Assembly (NCBI GenBank): GCA_937923965.1
Contig: CALDTL010000190.1
Coordinates: 1 to 36,694, forward strand
Reading direction: 5' to 3'
Length of the DNA stretch: 36,694 bases
Origin: an uncultured Caulobacterales bacterium
Lineage (GTDB): Bacteria; Pseudomonadota; Alphaproteobacteria; Caulobacterales; Maricaulaceae
Under the pieces are notes generated by a model. That model made no database searches. It had not been told where the DNA came from and saw only the letters and a list, made by a program, of their open reading frames with translations. This document shows positions 1-9,568 of the stretch, in pieces (the stretch's first letter is position 1; each line of letters begins with the position of its first letter). Position numbers and translations under genes: made by a program.

Positions 1-1
1 C

Positions 2-268
2 GCGAATCCGCCAAAAGACGAATATGGCGCGGCCTTGTTCGACGCCTTAAAAATCGCCAAACCCGCTATTTCAGAGGCGGTTGACCAAGAGGACTATTCA
101 AAAGCTCTGACCAGTCTCGCGAGCCTTCGCGGACCAATTGATGCATTTTTCACCCATACGCAAATTATTTCAGATGACATCGCTGTCAAAGAAAACAACC
201 TTCGACTTCTAGGCATGATAAGTGATACGTCACGGCAAATCGCAGATTTTGAGGCTATTCAGGGTTAA
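2..268 (+). CDS. glyS: Glycyl-tRNA synthetase beta subunit, C-terminal fragment
   Basis: This is the last 88 codons of a gene that enters from the left edge; the frame is open back to base 2, so the TTG at 35 is internal and not a start. The visible part is the C-terminal helical (anticodon-binding/DALR-like) end of the beta chain of the alpha2-beta2 glycyl-tRNA synthetase. It has the family's typical ending: a helix beginning LFDALKIAKP, the ALTSLASLRGPIDAFF stretch, a block with DIAVKENNLRLLG, and a final helix ending IADF. The enzyme charges tRNA-Gly in the cytoplasm. In many alphaproteobacteria glyS is directly followed by ppdK, as here, which supports the call. Nothing of the catalytic part can be judged. 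Confidence 0.9.
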   Translation, partial: ANPPKDEYGAALFDALKIAKPAISEAVDQEDYSKALTSLASLRGPIDAFFTHTQIISDDIAVKENNLRLLGMISDTSRQIADFEAIQG

Positions 269-349
269 ATCTTAAGGTCTGTTTCGTAAAGCCGACGCCG
301 TGTCCACCGCTTGGTTGGCACCGTGTGGGAACTATTGACGAGGGATATC

Positions 350-3016
350 ATGACCAAATGGGTCTACGCATTCGGCGGCGGAAATTCTGAGGGCGATACG
401 TCCATGAAGAATCTTCTGGGCGGGAAGGGTGCCAATTTGGCGGAGATGGCGAGCCTTGGCTTGCCGGTCCCGCCGGGCTTTACGCTAACCACTGAAGTCT
501 GCACGTCATATTACGAAAATAATGAAACCTATCCCGAAGATATGGATGCCCAAATCCAAACCGGCATTGGCCATATTGAAAAGCTGACCGGGAAAAAATT
601 TGGCGATGCGGCAAATCCGCTGCTGGTGTCTGTGCGCTCGGGCGCGCGGGCCTCTATGCCGGGGATGATGGATACGGTCCTGAACTTGGGCCTGAATGAT
701 AAAACCGTGGAAGGCCTCGCCAAGCTGTCTGGGGATCGCCGTTTTGCCCTTGATAGCTACCGCCGTTTCATCACCATGTATTCCGATGTGGTGCTGGGCG
801 TGCATCACCACACCTATGAAGACATCATCGAAAATCATAAAGATGATCAGGGCTATATGCTCGATACGGAAATGACCGCTGAGGATTGGGCCGCCGTTAT
901 TCGCCAGTTCAAAGAAGCGACGAAACGCGCCCTTGGCCGAGAGTTTCCGCAAGACCCACAAGACCAACTCCAAGGCGCTGTCGACGCCGTCTTCGGGAGT
1001 TGGATGAATGACCGCGCGGTTGTCTACCGTCGCCTGAACGATATTCCTGCCGCCTGGGGCACGGCGGTGAATGTTCAGGCGATGGTGTTTGGCAATATGG
1101 GCGACACTTCGGCAACAGGCGTCGCCTTTACGCGCGATCCGTCCACGGGCGAGAATGAATATTACGGCGAGTTCCTGATTAACGCGCAGGGCGAAGATGT
1201 CGTGGCGGGTATCCGCACGCCGCAAACCCTCACGAAAAAAGCGCGCGAAAATATGGGCGAAACCGCGCCCTCAATGGAAGAGGCGCTGCCAGAGGTTTAC
1301 GCGCAGCTCGCTGAGACCTTTGTGACGCTCGAAGGTCATTACCGCGATATGCAGGACATCGAGTTCACCGTTGAGCAAGGCCAGCTTTGGATGCTGCAAA
1401 CGCGGACGGGTAAACGCACAGCGCGGGCGGCGCTCAAAATCGCTGTCGATATGGCCGAGGATGGCCAGATTACCCGCGATGAAGCGCTGTCGCGGATTGA
1501 CCCGCTGGCGCTGGATCAACTGCTGCATCCGACGCTCTCGCCGGATGCGCCGCGCGATATTATTGCGATGGGCCTGCCGGCCTCACCCGGCGCAGCGATT
1601 GGCGAAGTTGTATTTAATTCCGATGACGCCGAGGCCAAAGCCAAGGCGGGTCATAAAGTCATTCTGGTGCGCATCGAAACCTCGCCCGAGGATATTCACG
1701 GCATGCACGCCGCCGAAGCGATTGTCACCGCGCGTGGGGGCATGACGTCTCACGCGGCGGTCGTGGCGCGCGGCATGGGCACGCCTTGTGTGTCCGGCGC
1801 AGGCGAAATCCGCATCGATTACAGAGCGCAAGAATTTACGGTCATGGGCCGCACCGTCAAAGCGGGCGATATTGTGACCGTTGACGGCGCTACGGGGCAG
1901 GTCTTTGCGGGCTCTGTTGATATGATTCAGCCCGAGCTGTCGGGTAATTTCGCCAAAGTCATGGCCTGGGCGGATGAGGTTCGCACCTTGGGCGTTCGGA
2001 CAAATGCGGAAACCCCGCTGGATGTTCAAACCGCGATTGATTTCGGCGCGGAGGGCATTGGCCTTTGCCGGACTGAACATATGTTTTTCGAAGCCGACCG
2101 CCTCGCGAATTTCCGCGAGATGATTTTGGCGGAAAACCTCGAGGGCCGCGAGATGGCTCTGTCTAAAATCTTGCCTGTTCAAACTAACGATTTTGCTGCG
2201 ATCTTCCGTATCATGGCGAAAGACGGGAAAAGCCTGCCGAGCACAATTCGCCTGCTCGACCCGCCTTTGCACGAATTTCTACCGCACACGGAAAAGGACA
2301 TTGAGTCAGTCGCCGAGGATATTGGCGTCCCTGCGCGCGAGCTAATGCGCCGCGCCAATGAGCTGCAAGAGAGCAATCCAATGCTCGGACATAGAGGCTG
2401 CCGCCTCGGGATATCCTATCCTGAAATTTACGAAATGCAGGCGCGTGCGATTTTTGAAGCGCAGAAACTTGTGAAAGACGAAACAGGCGTTACGCCCATC
2501 GCGGAGATTATGATTCCGCTGGTCTCCTCCGCCAAAGAGCTAGAGCTTCTCAAGGCGCGGATTGATGCGGTCGCGGCAGAGATTGGCACGTCGGATTATA
2601 CCATTGGTACTATGATTGAGTTGCCACGCGCTGCGCTGCGGGCGGGAGATATCGCGCCTTTCGCTGAGTTCTTTAGTTTTGGAACGAATGATTTGACGCA
2701 AACAACATTCGGCCTCTCCCGCGATGATGCGGGGCGTTTCTTGCCGGATTATGTCGCGGCGGGCATTGTTGAGAAAGACCCCTTCGTCTCGCTCGATCAA
2801 GACGGCGTGGGTGATCTTATCCAAATCGCCGCAGAACGCGGTAAGGCCGTCAAACCCGGCATCAAGCTCGGCATTTGCGGCGAACACGGGGGCGATCCGT
2901 CCTCAATCGACTTCTGCCACCGCACTGGCTTGAACTACGTCTCCTGCTCACCTTACCGCGTCCCGATTGCGAGACTCGCGGCGGCGCAAGCGGCGATTAA
3001 AGGCAAAGCGAGCTAG
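350..3016 (+). CDS. ppdK: Pyruvate, phosphate dikinase
   Basis: This 888-aa enzyme interconverts pyruvate + ATP + Pi and phosphoenolpyruvate + AMP + PPi, and usually works in gluconeogenesis or reversible glycolysis. The order is an N-terminal ATP-grasp domain (starting KWVYAFGGG), a swivelling phosphohistidine domain with GGMTSHAAVVARGMGTPC (phospho-acceptor His468), and a C-terminal PEP/pyruvate TIM barrel with GICGEHGGDP (proton-relay Cys843) and NYVSCSPYRVPIARLAAAQA at the end. Length and motifs are those of a complete bacterial enzyme. The frame is open upstream to a TTG at 311, but the ATG at 350 has a GAGGGA ribosome site about 5 bases ahead and gives the family's normal N-terminus. 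It lies about 80 bases after glyS, and no terminator is seen between them. Confidence 0.97.
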   Translation: MTKWVYAFGGGNSEGDTSMKNLLGGKGANLAEMASLGLPVPPGFTLTTEVCTSYYENNETYPEDMDAQIQTGIGHIEKLTGKKFGDAANPLLVSVRSGARASMPGMMDTVLNLGLNDKTVEGLAKLSGDRRFALDSYRRFITMYSDVVLGVHHHTYEDIIENHKDDQGYMLDTEMTAEDWAAVIRQFKEATKRALGREFPQDPQDQLQGAVDAVFGSWMNDRAVVYRRLNDIPAAWGTAVNVQAMVFGNMGDTSATGVAFTRDPSTGENEYYGEFLINAQGEDVVAGIRTPQTLTKKARENMGETAPSMEEALPEVYAQLAETFVTLEGHYRDMQDIEFTVEQGQLWMLQTRTGKRTARAALKIAVDMAEDGQITRDEALSRIDPLALDQLLHPTLSPDAPRDIIAMGLPASPGAAIGEVVFNSDDAEAKAKAGHKVILVRIETSPEDIHGMHAAEAIVTARGGMTSHAAVVARGMGTPCVSGAGEIRIDYRAQEFTVMGRTVKAGDIVTVDGATGQVFAGSVDMIQPELSGNFAKVMAWADEVRTLGVRTNAETPLDVQTAIDFGAEGIGLCRTEHMFFEADRLANFREMILAENLEGREMALSKILPVQTNDFAAIFRIMAKDGKSLPSTIRLLDPPLHEFLPHTEKDIESVAEDIGVPARELMRRANELQESNPMLGHRGCRLGISYPEIYEMQARAIFEAQKLVKDETGVTPIAEIMIPLVSSAKELELLKARIDAVAAEIGTSDYTIGTMIELPRAALRAGDIAPFAEFFSFGTNDLTQTTFGLSRDDAGRFLPDYVAAGIVEKDPFVSLDQDGVGDLIQIAAERGKAVKPGIKLGICGEHGGDPSSIDFCHRTGLNYVSCSPYRVPIARLAAAQAAIKGKAS

Positions 3017-3160
3017 CGGATTTACCTACGGGTTGGTCCGCCAGCTTGAAGGTCTCGCGAGATTCGCGGAATCAAAAAACATTCATAGAATGACGTTTGC
3101 CTGTTTCAGCTCCAATTGATTTGCCATATGCATTGAAAATGAATGTTTTCAGAGGGCGCA

Positions 3161-4159
3161 ATGCAAGCAGGCCGTAAGATATCTAAAGCTTGCGCTGGTG
3201 TGATAAAAATTGGCGCGCTTGCCTATGCCGCCGGCCTTATTTTGGTTTTAATATCTCATCTTTCGATCTTTAATCCTAACTGGCCCTATGGAATATTTGC
3301 CAGCCTCTTATCCTATTTCATTGTTGTCTTTCCTGTCGTCATCTGTGCTTTATTTTTGGCTTGGCGAAAGGCTATCCCTTTTGTGACACTGCTCGCGCTC
3401 GCAGCTTTTTATCCATTTTATACTTTTGATAAAATGGTGAGACCCTCGGAGCAGACTTGCATGGGAGCCGGCTGCGTTTCTATTTTGATGGCTAATCTCC
3501 GTCACAGTGAAAATGCGCTCGAGGCGTTATCTAGGACGGAGGCTAAAGACGCAGACATTTTGATTATCGTTGAATTTCCTTACGGGGCGACATCAGACGA
3601 CCTGCTTGAATTATTTCCTATGGAGGGCGATGCAGAAATCGGTTTGATAACCGGTACGCATTCAGGCCTCGGAAGTCGTATTGCAGTTGTCGCAAGGCAA
3701 CCCCTGAGTGGATTAGAGCTACAGGTTGAGAATTTTCCAGACCCTGATGTTCGCCCTCGGGGTATTGTTAAATTCGAATATGCGACTGCGATGGGACGGG
3801 ATATAAAATTTGTCGTCGTACATCCCCCGCCGCCAAAAGGGATCGCAGCAATCCGAAGCCGCGATGCATATCTCAGAGCTGCTGGTCAGGCTTTGGCGGG
3901 GGAGGAAAGTTTCGTGTTGATCGGCGACTTTAATGTTACGCCTTGGGAGCCAATATTTGATGAACTCCCGGGAAAGCGCGCCGGTGATCCACGTTGGACC
4001 CGAACCTGGAACGCGCGAAACGCCGTAGAGCGTATCACCATTGATCACGCTCTGATCGGCGCTGACATCAGTCTCTCAGACATGAGCGTCCTTCAAGATG
4101 TCGGGTCAGACCACCTGCCTATTCACATGGTTATACAGCCTAAAGCGCTGGCAGAATAA
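3161..4159 (+). CDS. Membrane-anchored endonuclease/exonuclease/phosphatase family protein
   Basis: This 332-aa protein has about three hydrophobic segments in its first 90 residues, then a soluble EEP-fold (DNase I-like) domain. Family signatures seen are MANLRH (metal-site Asn), DILIIVEF (metal-site Glu), FVLIGDFNVTPW (Asp/Asn), and a final GSDHLPI (catalytic Asp-His). This matches the periplasm-facing EEP proteins common in proteobacteria, often annotated only as endonuclease/exonuclease/phosphatase. The substrate may be nucleic acid, phospholipid or phosphate ester and cannot be told. The ATG at 3161 was preferred because AGAGGG lies just ahead; an in-frame ATG at 3143 would add six residues and has no ribosome site. 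The gene stands alone with about 145 bases of free sequence before it. Confidence 0.8.
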   Translation: MQAGRKISKACAGVIKIGALAYAAGLILVLISHLSIFNPNWPYGIFASLLSYFIVVFPVVICALFLAWRKAIPFVTLLALAAFYPFYTFDKMVRPSEQTCMGAGCVSILMANLRHSENALEALSRTEAKDADILIIVEFPYGATSDDLLELFPMEGDAEIGLITGTHSGLGSRIAVVARQPLSGLELQVENFPDPDVRPRGIVKFEYATAMGRDIKFVVVHPPPPKGIAAIRSRDAYLRAAGQALAGEESFVLIGDFNVTPWEPIFDELPGKRAGDPRWTRTWNARNAVERITIDHALIGADISLSDMSVLQDVGSDHLPIHMVIQPKALAE

Positions 4160-4253
4160 ATGCCCGGGCGTCCGTCAGGCCGTCAGACACTGCAGTTTTT
4201 AGCGGTTTTAGGCTTGAGACTCTAACTTTCCGTCTTATTTGACCCGCAGAAGC

Positions 4254-4269
4254 TTAAACCGACCTTAAC
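4254..4269 (+). promoter_or_regulatory. CtrA-type binding site
   Basis: The sequence is TTAA-ACCGACC-TTAAC, a perfect match to the full CtrA consensus TTAA-N7-TTAAC of Caulobacter and relatives. It lies about 108 bases before the start of the cell-wall hydrolase gene, in the 217-base gap after the previous gene. Binding is inferred from the match and from the Caulobacterales-like setting. Confidence 0.6.
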
Positions 4270-4376
4270 CTATACAGTTGATGTCGTTGCAAAAGCGCCA
4301 CAGGTCACGAAAAAGGTCTGAACCTTACAGTGAACCGTATTGTGTTCGCGAGCAAATGGACTAAGGAGCGCGGGCT

Positions 4377-5087
4377 ATGCGCAATGGGCAGAACATAAAG
4401 GGCTGGATGACCGCTATTGCTGTCATCGCAACAGCCTCAGCCGTTATTCCGGCGATTGGCGCGCAAGCGTCTCATCAACGCGATCAGGCCAAGTGGACTG
4501 AGGCCGCCGCAGAATTTCGCGCGGCAGAGGTTGAATCCCTTGCTTTCACCAAACTTACAACGCCGCGCCTGCGCGATGCCGCAGACATTCGCAGCCTATC
4601 GCCGCTACGGGCTGAACATCGCCGCTGGGCGGAAAACCGCGCCAATGAGCATCAATGTCTCGCAGAAGCTGTCTATTACGAGGCCAGGTCTGAATCTCGG
4701 TCCGGGCAGTTGGCCGTCGCCGACGTCGTAAAAAACCGCGTGAAATCAAAACATTACCCAAATACGATCTGCGAGGTCGTCTATGAAGGCGCGCACCGTC
4801 CATTCGCATGTCAATTTTCATTTGCTTGCGATGGATCAATGGACAAGACGCCCGCAAATCCGGCTTGGCAGCGGGCGAAAGACATTGCGCAGCTGTCTCT
4901 GACCGGATTTGTGCCGGATATGACGAAAAATTCGACCCATTATCACACGTCCGAAATCAATCCGGACTGGGCCGAGACGCTGGAGTATAAAGCGACAATC
5001 GGATTTCATAAGTTCTACCGCCCAAGCTGGCGGGAGAGAGGGACGGGAACCGGTTCTTCTAGTCTTTCGATCGCGCCTCCAACCTAA
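4377..5087 (+). CDS. SleB-type cell wall hydrolase
   Basis: This 236-aa protein has an N-terminal hydrophobic segment (about residues 10-30, ending near IGAQAS) that is a signal peptide or membrane anchor. A Hydrolase_2/SleB catalytic domain covers about residues 95-220. Diagnostic strings are CLAEAVYYEARSES (the Glu of YYEAR is the expected catalytic acid), VADVVKNRVK, FSFACDG and NSTHYHT. Family members cut peptidoglycan glycan strands, as lytic transglycosylase or amidase-like enzymes; in alphaproteobacteria they act in the periplasm in growth or division. The start has a clear AAGGAG eight bases ahead. A perfect CtrA site lies upstream, so cell-cycle control is likely but inferred. It converges on folD. 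Confidence 0.88.
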   Translation: MRNGQNIKGWMTAIAVIATASAVIPAIGAQASHQRDQAKWTEAAAEFRAAEVESLAFTKLTTPRLRDAADIRSLSPLRAEHRRWAENRANEHQCLAEAVYYEARSESRSGQLAVADVVKNRVKSKHYPNTICEVVYEGAHRPFACQFSFACDGSMDKTPANPAWQRAKDIAQLSLTGFVPDMTKNSTHYHTSEINPDWAETLEYKATIGFHKFYRPSWRERGTGTGSSSLSIAPPT

Positions 5088-5122
5088 GGCGAATCTGGTC
5101 TGTTTTTCAGAAAACTGGCGGT

Positions 5123-6007
5123 TTAAATCTCTAAAATCGCAGGTCTTTCAAGGCCTCGGCGGTCACAGGCGGCCAAGACGGTGTTTCGGAGCAGGCATGC
5201 TATAGTCATCGGGCCCACGCCGCCCGGAACCGGTGTGATAGCCCCGGCCACCGCGCGCGCGGGCTTGTAATCGACGTCCCCGACTAGACGGAATTTGCCA
5301 GGACGTTTCACGCTTGGAACGCGGTTGATACCGACATCAATGACGCAGGCTCCGGCTTTAATCCAATCGGGTTGCACCATTTGCGGACGGCCAACGGCGG
5401 CGACCAGAATATCTGCGCTACGGCAAATCAGCGGCAGGTTTTCTGTGCGAGAATGGGCGATTGTGACTGTGCAATTTTGTTCCAAAAACATCAGCGCCGC
5501 CGGTTTTCCGACCAGAATGGATCGCCCCAAAATCACGCAATATTTGCCCGTCAGATCCCCCAAGGCGGCTTTTGCCAATATGACAGACCCAGTGGGCGTG
5601 CAGGGCCGAAGCCCGGACTGTCCAAGCACGAGACGTCCGGCGGAAACATCAGTCAAGCCGTCAACGTCTTTGGCGGGATCTATCTCCGCAATCACAGCGT
5701 CGCTATCTATATGACTGGGCAGGGGCAACTGCACCAGAATACCGTCAACATCTGGATCAGCATTGAGCGCGCGCACAATCTCGACAACGTCATCTTGCGC
5801 CGCGTTTTCAGGCAGGCGATGCTCCAGAGAACGCATGCCAGAGTCTTCCGTGAACTTGATTTTATTTCGGACATAGACATGGCTGGCAGGATCATCGCCG
5901 ACCAATACAACGGCCAAGCATGGCGTAACGCTCAGCGAGGCAACGGCCTGTGTTACTTGAGCCCGCGTTTTCGCCGCAACGGCTTTACCGTCTATTTTAT
6001 TATCCAT
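5123..6007 (-). CDS. folD: Bifunctional methylenetetrahydrofolate dehydrogenase/cyclohydrolase
   Basis: This 294-aa cytoplasmic enzyme converts 5,10-methylene-THF to 5,10-methenyl-THF (NADP) and then to 10-formyl-THF, supplying one-carbon units for purines and formyl-Met-tRNA. The active-site Tyr45 and Lys49 are in [20 protein letters not shown], the NADP-binding [15 protein letters not shown], and the closing [13 protein letters not shown] are all present. The start at 6007 ([11 protein letters not shown]) gives the family's usual N-terminus and has GAAGAG seven bases ahead; an upstream in-frame ATG at 6049 would add 14 atypical residues. It is transcribed divergently from the type II secretion genes. 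Confidence 0.97.
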   Translation of the reverse strand: MDNKIDGKAVAAKTRAQVTQAVASLSVTPCLAVVLVGDDPASHVYVRNKIKFTEDSGMRSLEHRLPENAAQDDVVEIVRALNADPDVDGILVQLPLPSHIDSDAVIAEIDPAKDVDGLTDVSAGRLVLGQSGLRPCTPTGSVILAKAALGDLTGKYCVILGRSILVGKPAALMFLEQNCTVTIAHSRTENLPLICRSADILVAAVGRPQMVQPDWIKAGACVIDVGINRVPSVKRPGKFRLVGDVDYKPARAVAGAITPVPGGVGPMTIACLLRNTVLAACDRRGLERPAILEI

Positions 6008-6181
6008 CTTTGGCTCTTCTGTGGTCTTATGGTTAATTTTGATAAACATTTAACAGTTTGGTTACAGAATGCACCGAGTTTTTGAAGTTTGAATAATTGG
6101 TAAGGCCCTGTCCTGCTGGCTTGGCAGCAGAGGCCGGCTGTGGTTTAATAAATCGAGCCGAAAGGCAGTTTAAAGGTTTGT

Positions 6182-6970
6182 ATGAGCGCTATCCGCATAG
6201 CTTTGAATGTCGGCAGTCTTGCCCTCATCGCCGTTATTGGCTGGTTATTTGTGCGCATTTTTTTGGGTCTTACGCAGCCTGAGAGCCTCTATGCGCCCGC
6301 GCCGGTTGTGGCCCCTGCTAAGGCAACTGCCCCCGGAGTGCGCGTGGCAAGTTATGATTTTTCATCCGATCCCTTCTCTTTTGGCGAGATTATCATCGAT
6401 CCGCTGGAGTTCTTGGAAGATATCCCAGAGACGACGCTGGATCTCAAACTGATAGGTATTGTGTCGGAAAGTAGCGCGGCATTTCAGATGGCGGACGGTA
6501 AAAGTAAAGCTGTCAAAATCGGCGACGAAGTTATGAATAACGTTACCCTAGAGCGCACCACCAAAGACTTTGTGATGCTCGACGTTAATGGGGATGCTCA
6601 AAAGCTTACATTGGAGCGGCTTAAATTGGGCGAGAAAGATGCTGGGGCGAAAATAATACGGGCGACCCCTGTTTCGGCGGCGCCGAGCCGCGCGTCCATT
6701 GAGGATATTTTCTCGAAGACCTCTATTAAACCCAGCTTCAACCGGAGCACGGGAAAAATGCAAGGCTTCAGAATTAATGCGAAACCGGGTGCCGATTTAG
6801 AGCAATTTAAATTGCAATCGGGAGATGTTCTAACCCGTGTTGGACCGATGCTCCTAGATACGCGAACCCCTGACATGATGGCTCTACAGGAGCTCTTAAC
6901 CACGGGCGCCGCGCAAGATATTGAAGTCATTCGCAACGGCACGCCCGTTACCATCCGCATAGGCCAATGA
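6182..6970 (+). CDS. gspC: Type II secretion system protein C (inner-membrane clamp)
   Basis: This 262-aa bitopic protein connects the inner-membrane platform of the type II secretion system to the secretin. One N-terminal membrane helix lies at about residues 10-30. A periplasmic homology region (about 60-140) contains LDLKLIGIVSES, the standard GspC HR pattern. A C-terminal PDZ domain (about 185-262) begins near GKMQGFRINAKPGAD and includes LKLQSGD-like and DVLTRVG segments. The stop overlaps the gspD start (ATGA), so the two are translationally coupled. It starts an operon that reads gspC-gspD-gspN-lipoprotein; the ATPase, platform and pseudopilin genes are not in this window. Confidence 0.87.
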   Translation: MSAIRIALNVGSLALIAVIGWLFVRIFLGLTQPESLYAPAPVVAPAKATAPGVRVASYDFSSDPFSFGEIIIDPLEFLEDIPETTLDLKLIGIVSESSAAFQMADGKSKAVKIGDEVMNNVTLERTTKDFVMLDVNGDAQKLTLERLKLGEKDAGAKIIRATPVSAAPSRASIEDIFSKTSIKPSFNRSTGKMQGFRINAKPGADLEQFKLQSGDVLTRVGPMLLDTRTPDMMALQELLTTGAAQDIEVIRNGTPVTIRIGQ

Positions 6971-8862
6971 TTATGTCCTTTAGAAGACTCTTCACTTCCG
7001 CTGCTTTGGCGCTAACCCTTGCGGGCGGGGCGATGTCCCCATCATTCGCCGCAGATGACCACATCATCAATATGCAAGATGTCGATATCAAAGCCTTCAT
7101 TGAGAATGTGGGTATCGTCACCGGCCGGACTTTTGTCATCGATCCTCGCGTGAACGGGAAGGTGAATATTGTTTCAGAAAAGCCACTGAATGATGTTGAG
7201 GTTTTCGCGGTCTTCAAGGAAGTGTTGCGCGTTCATGGATACACGGTTGTCCGCGCGCCGAACGGCGAATATCGCATCACGCTATTGCAGGGCGCTGCGC
7301 AAGATGCGCCGTTTTCTGAATCTGGTAATGGGATTTTTGGTCAATTTTCAACTGTGATTTTACGGGTGCCAAATGGCAAAGCGGCTGAGGCGGCTCGCTT
7401 GATTAAACCTGTCATGCATAGCCAGGGTCAAGTTTCGGCCAATCCGGATGGGGACGTCATTGTTGTGACTGACTTCGCGGAAAATTTACGCAAAGCCCGA
7501 GCGATTGTTTCGGCCATGGGCGAGGGCGGTAATGTTCGCGAAACCGTTCAGCTCTCGCAGCTCTCTGTCCTCGATGCTGAAGATGCTTTGAAGCAACTCG
7601 GGGGAACAAAGGCGGCCTATAAGGTTGTGGCGCTCGAAGCGACCAATAGCTTAATTTTGGAAGGCTCCCCACAAGAAGTTGCGGAACTCCGCCGCCTGCT
7701 CGCGAGTATGGATGTTGGCAGCTCGGTCCCGCGCGGCGCCGTTTCGATTGTGCCTTTGAAATTTGCGGATGGCGAAGGCCTCAATGAGCTTATTCAGAAT
7801 TTACTACCGACCTATTCGATAGAGGGACAGCCCGCGCCGACGGTGGCCTATGAATCGGGCTCTAATACGCTTGTCATTAGCGCCTCCTCGGAAGTGCAAT
7901 CAGACCTCGAGCAAATCATCCGTAGGCTTGACCAACGCCGCCCGCAGGTCCTTGTCGAAGCGATCATCGTCGAGATTTCTGACAATGCAGCAAAAGAATT
8001 AGGTGTTCAATTCGCCTTGGGAGGTGTCAACGGGTCGACTGTTCCGTTGCTCGCCTCTAATTTTTCGCGCCAAGCCGGAAACTTGCTCAATGTGGTCGGT
8101 GCGCTAGGCGCGGATGATGTTGGGGTTTCTGAGGCCAATCAGTCCGCCTTTCAAACCGCCGCGATTAGCTCTCTTACGGGGCTTGACGGCGGCGCTTTTG
8201 GGATAGGCGGCTCCAGCAATGATGTCTTATTTGGATTGATCGTAAACGCTCTGGAGACAGATGAAGACAGCAATATTCTCTCTACGCCTTTTGTCACGAC
8301 GTTGGATAATGTGCCCGCGACATTCCTCGTTGGACAAGAGATTCCGATCACGACGGGTGAAAGCCTCGGATCAGATAATTTGAACGCCTTCCGGACATTT
8401 GAACGCCAAGAAGTTGGCATACAGCTAGACGTCTTGCCCCAAATTTCAGACGGGGACGTAATCCGCCTAGAGATCGAACAGATTGTCTCGTCGATCTCGG
8501 GAGTTTTAACCTCGGCTACGGGCGATTTCGTTTTGAACAAGCGCGAGATTACGACGACCGTTCTGGCCAATGACGGAGAAATCATTGTTCTGGGCGGATT
8601 GGTGCAAGATGATGAACAGATCAATATCGCCAAAGTGCCAATATTGGGAGACATTCCGATTGCGGGCAAGCTGTTCCAGTCCAAAGGCACAACGCGAAAT
8701 AAAACGAACCTGATGGTCTTTATTCGTCCGACAATCATTCGAACCGCAAGCGATGCGCGCAGATTAACTGATGATTACCTAACAGATATTCGTGCTGAAG
8801 ATCTCAATCAGAGTGGACGGGCTGTGTCTAAAGTCGATCAATTCCTAAATCAGCAGCGCTAG
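6967..8862 (+). CDS. gspD: Type II secretion system secretin GspD
   Basis: This 631-aa protein forms the outer-membrane channel of type II secretion. A signal peptide of about 28 residues ends in SPSFA. It is followed by an N0 domain (IINMQDVDIKAFIENVG), repeated N1-N3 domains (for example VIVVTDFAENLRKARAIV and IVPLKFADGEGLNELIQNLL), and the C-terminal secretin barrel with VLVEAIIVEISDNAAKELG and the family ending VPILGDIPIAGKLF... NLMVFIRPTII. Length is normal. The first ATG overlaps gspC by four bases; a second ATG at 6973 (MSFRRL) is equally possible. No pilotin-type S-domain is evident. Confidence 0.95.
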   Translation: MIMSFRRLFTSAALALTLAGGAMSPSFAADDHIINMQDVDIKAFIENVGIVTGRTFVIDPRVNGKVNIVSEKPLNDVEVFAVFKEVLRVHGYTVVRAPNGEYRITLLQGAAQDAPFSESGNGIFGQFSTVILRVPNGKAAEAARLIKPVMHSQGQVSANPDGDVIVVTDFAENLRKARAIVSAMGEGGNVRETVQLSQLSVLDAEDALKQLGGTKAAYKVVALEATNSLILEGSPQEVAELRRLLASMDVGSSVPRGAVSIVPLKFADGEGLNELIQNLLPTYSIEGQPAPTVAYESGSNTLVISASSEVQSDLEQIIRRLDQRRPQVLVEAIIVEISDNAAKELGVQFALGGVNGSTVPLLASNFSRQAGNLLNVVGALGADDVGVSEANQSAFQTAAISSLTGLDGGAFGIGGSSNDVLFGLIVNALETDEDSNILSTPFVTTLDNVPATFLVGQEIPITTGESLGSDNLNAFRTFERQEVGIQLDVLPQISDGDVIRLEIEQIVSSISGVLTSATGDFVLNKREITTTVLANDGEIIVLGGLVQDDEQINIAKVPILGDIPIAGKLFQSKGTTRNKTNLMVFIRPTIIRTASDARRLTDDYLTDIRAEDLNQSGRAVSKVDQFLNQQR

Positions 8863-8869
8863 GCGCCTG

Positions 8870-9568
8870 ATGTTTCGCTGGATTTTACCGGCTCTCTTGA
8901 GCGGGCTCATCGCCTTATTTGCCTTCCTTCCGCTGGCTTGGGTTGCCGGATTTTTGGTGACAGATGACGTCAAGGCTGTTGCGCCCGAATTGGCTTATCA
9001 GGGCACGGTGTGGAATGGCACTGTCTCGGGATTACCGGTTTTTGGAACGGCAAATGTGAAGACGGCTTTACTGTCTCGCAGTGCATCCGTCCAAGCCGGC
9101 GAGGGCGAGAATTACCTGTCTGCAGAGCTAACGCCGAAAACCGCAACAGATGTTGACCTGCGTGTGAGTTTCGCAAATTTGCCCCTCAATGACGGGCGAT
9201 TACAGGGTTTGCAGGGCCTGTTAGTTGCCGAAATTTCAGAGTTAAATTTTGAAGGAAATAGATGCGTCTCTGCACGTGGAACCGTTCGCACCGATGTGCT
9301 GCAGCGAAATGGAGGTGCCATCCAGTGGACAGGACCTGAGCTAACGGGACCAATCAGCTGCGAGGGCGGCGCTTTGCTTGCGGTGATGACGGGACGCGAT
9401 GCAGAGCAGGCCATTGAAGCCAATATCCGAATGGCGCCTGACGGGGTGTACCGCGCGGATATTTCGGTGCAAACCAACCGCGCGGAAGCTGATGCTGTTT
9501 TGCCGCTTTTCGGATTTACCCGTAGCGGCGGTAGTTTCATGCTGACAGAGCAGGGGCGATGGCGCTAG
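8870..9568 (+). CDS. gspN: Type II secretion system protein N
   Basis: This 232-aa protein has one N-terminal membrane anchor (about residues 5-30, WILPALLSGLIALFAFLPLA) and a periplasmic beta-rich domain with a WNGTVSGLP motif, typical of the GspN family. GspN is an accessory and often missing part of type II secretion systems whose exact role is unsettled. It begins seven bases after gspD and overlaps the next gene by ten bases, so it belongs to the same operon. Sequence conservation in GspN is low, so the call rests on topology, the motif and position. Confidence 0.75.
   Translation: MFRWILPALLSGLIALFAFLPLAWVAGFLVTDDVKAVAPELAYQGTVWNGTVSGLPVFGTANVKTALLSRSASVQAGEGENYLSAELTPKTATDVDLRVSFANLPLNDGRLQGLQGLLVAEISELNFEGNRCVSARGTVRTDVLQRNGGAIQWTGPELTGPISCEGGALLAVMTGRDAEQAIEANIRMAPDGVYRADISVQTNRAEADAVLPLFGFTRSGGSFMLTEQGRWR

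Noticed and set aside
506-2272. Long minus-strand open frames (239 and 229 codons) inside ppdK
   Set aside because: They mirror the codon pattern of ppdK, have no family features and no ribosome sites; ppdK is complete over this span.
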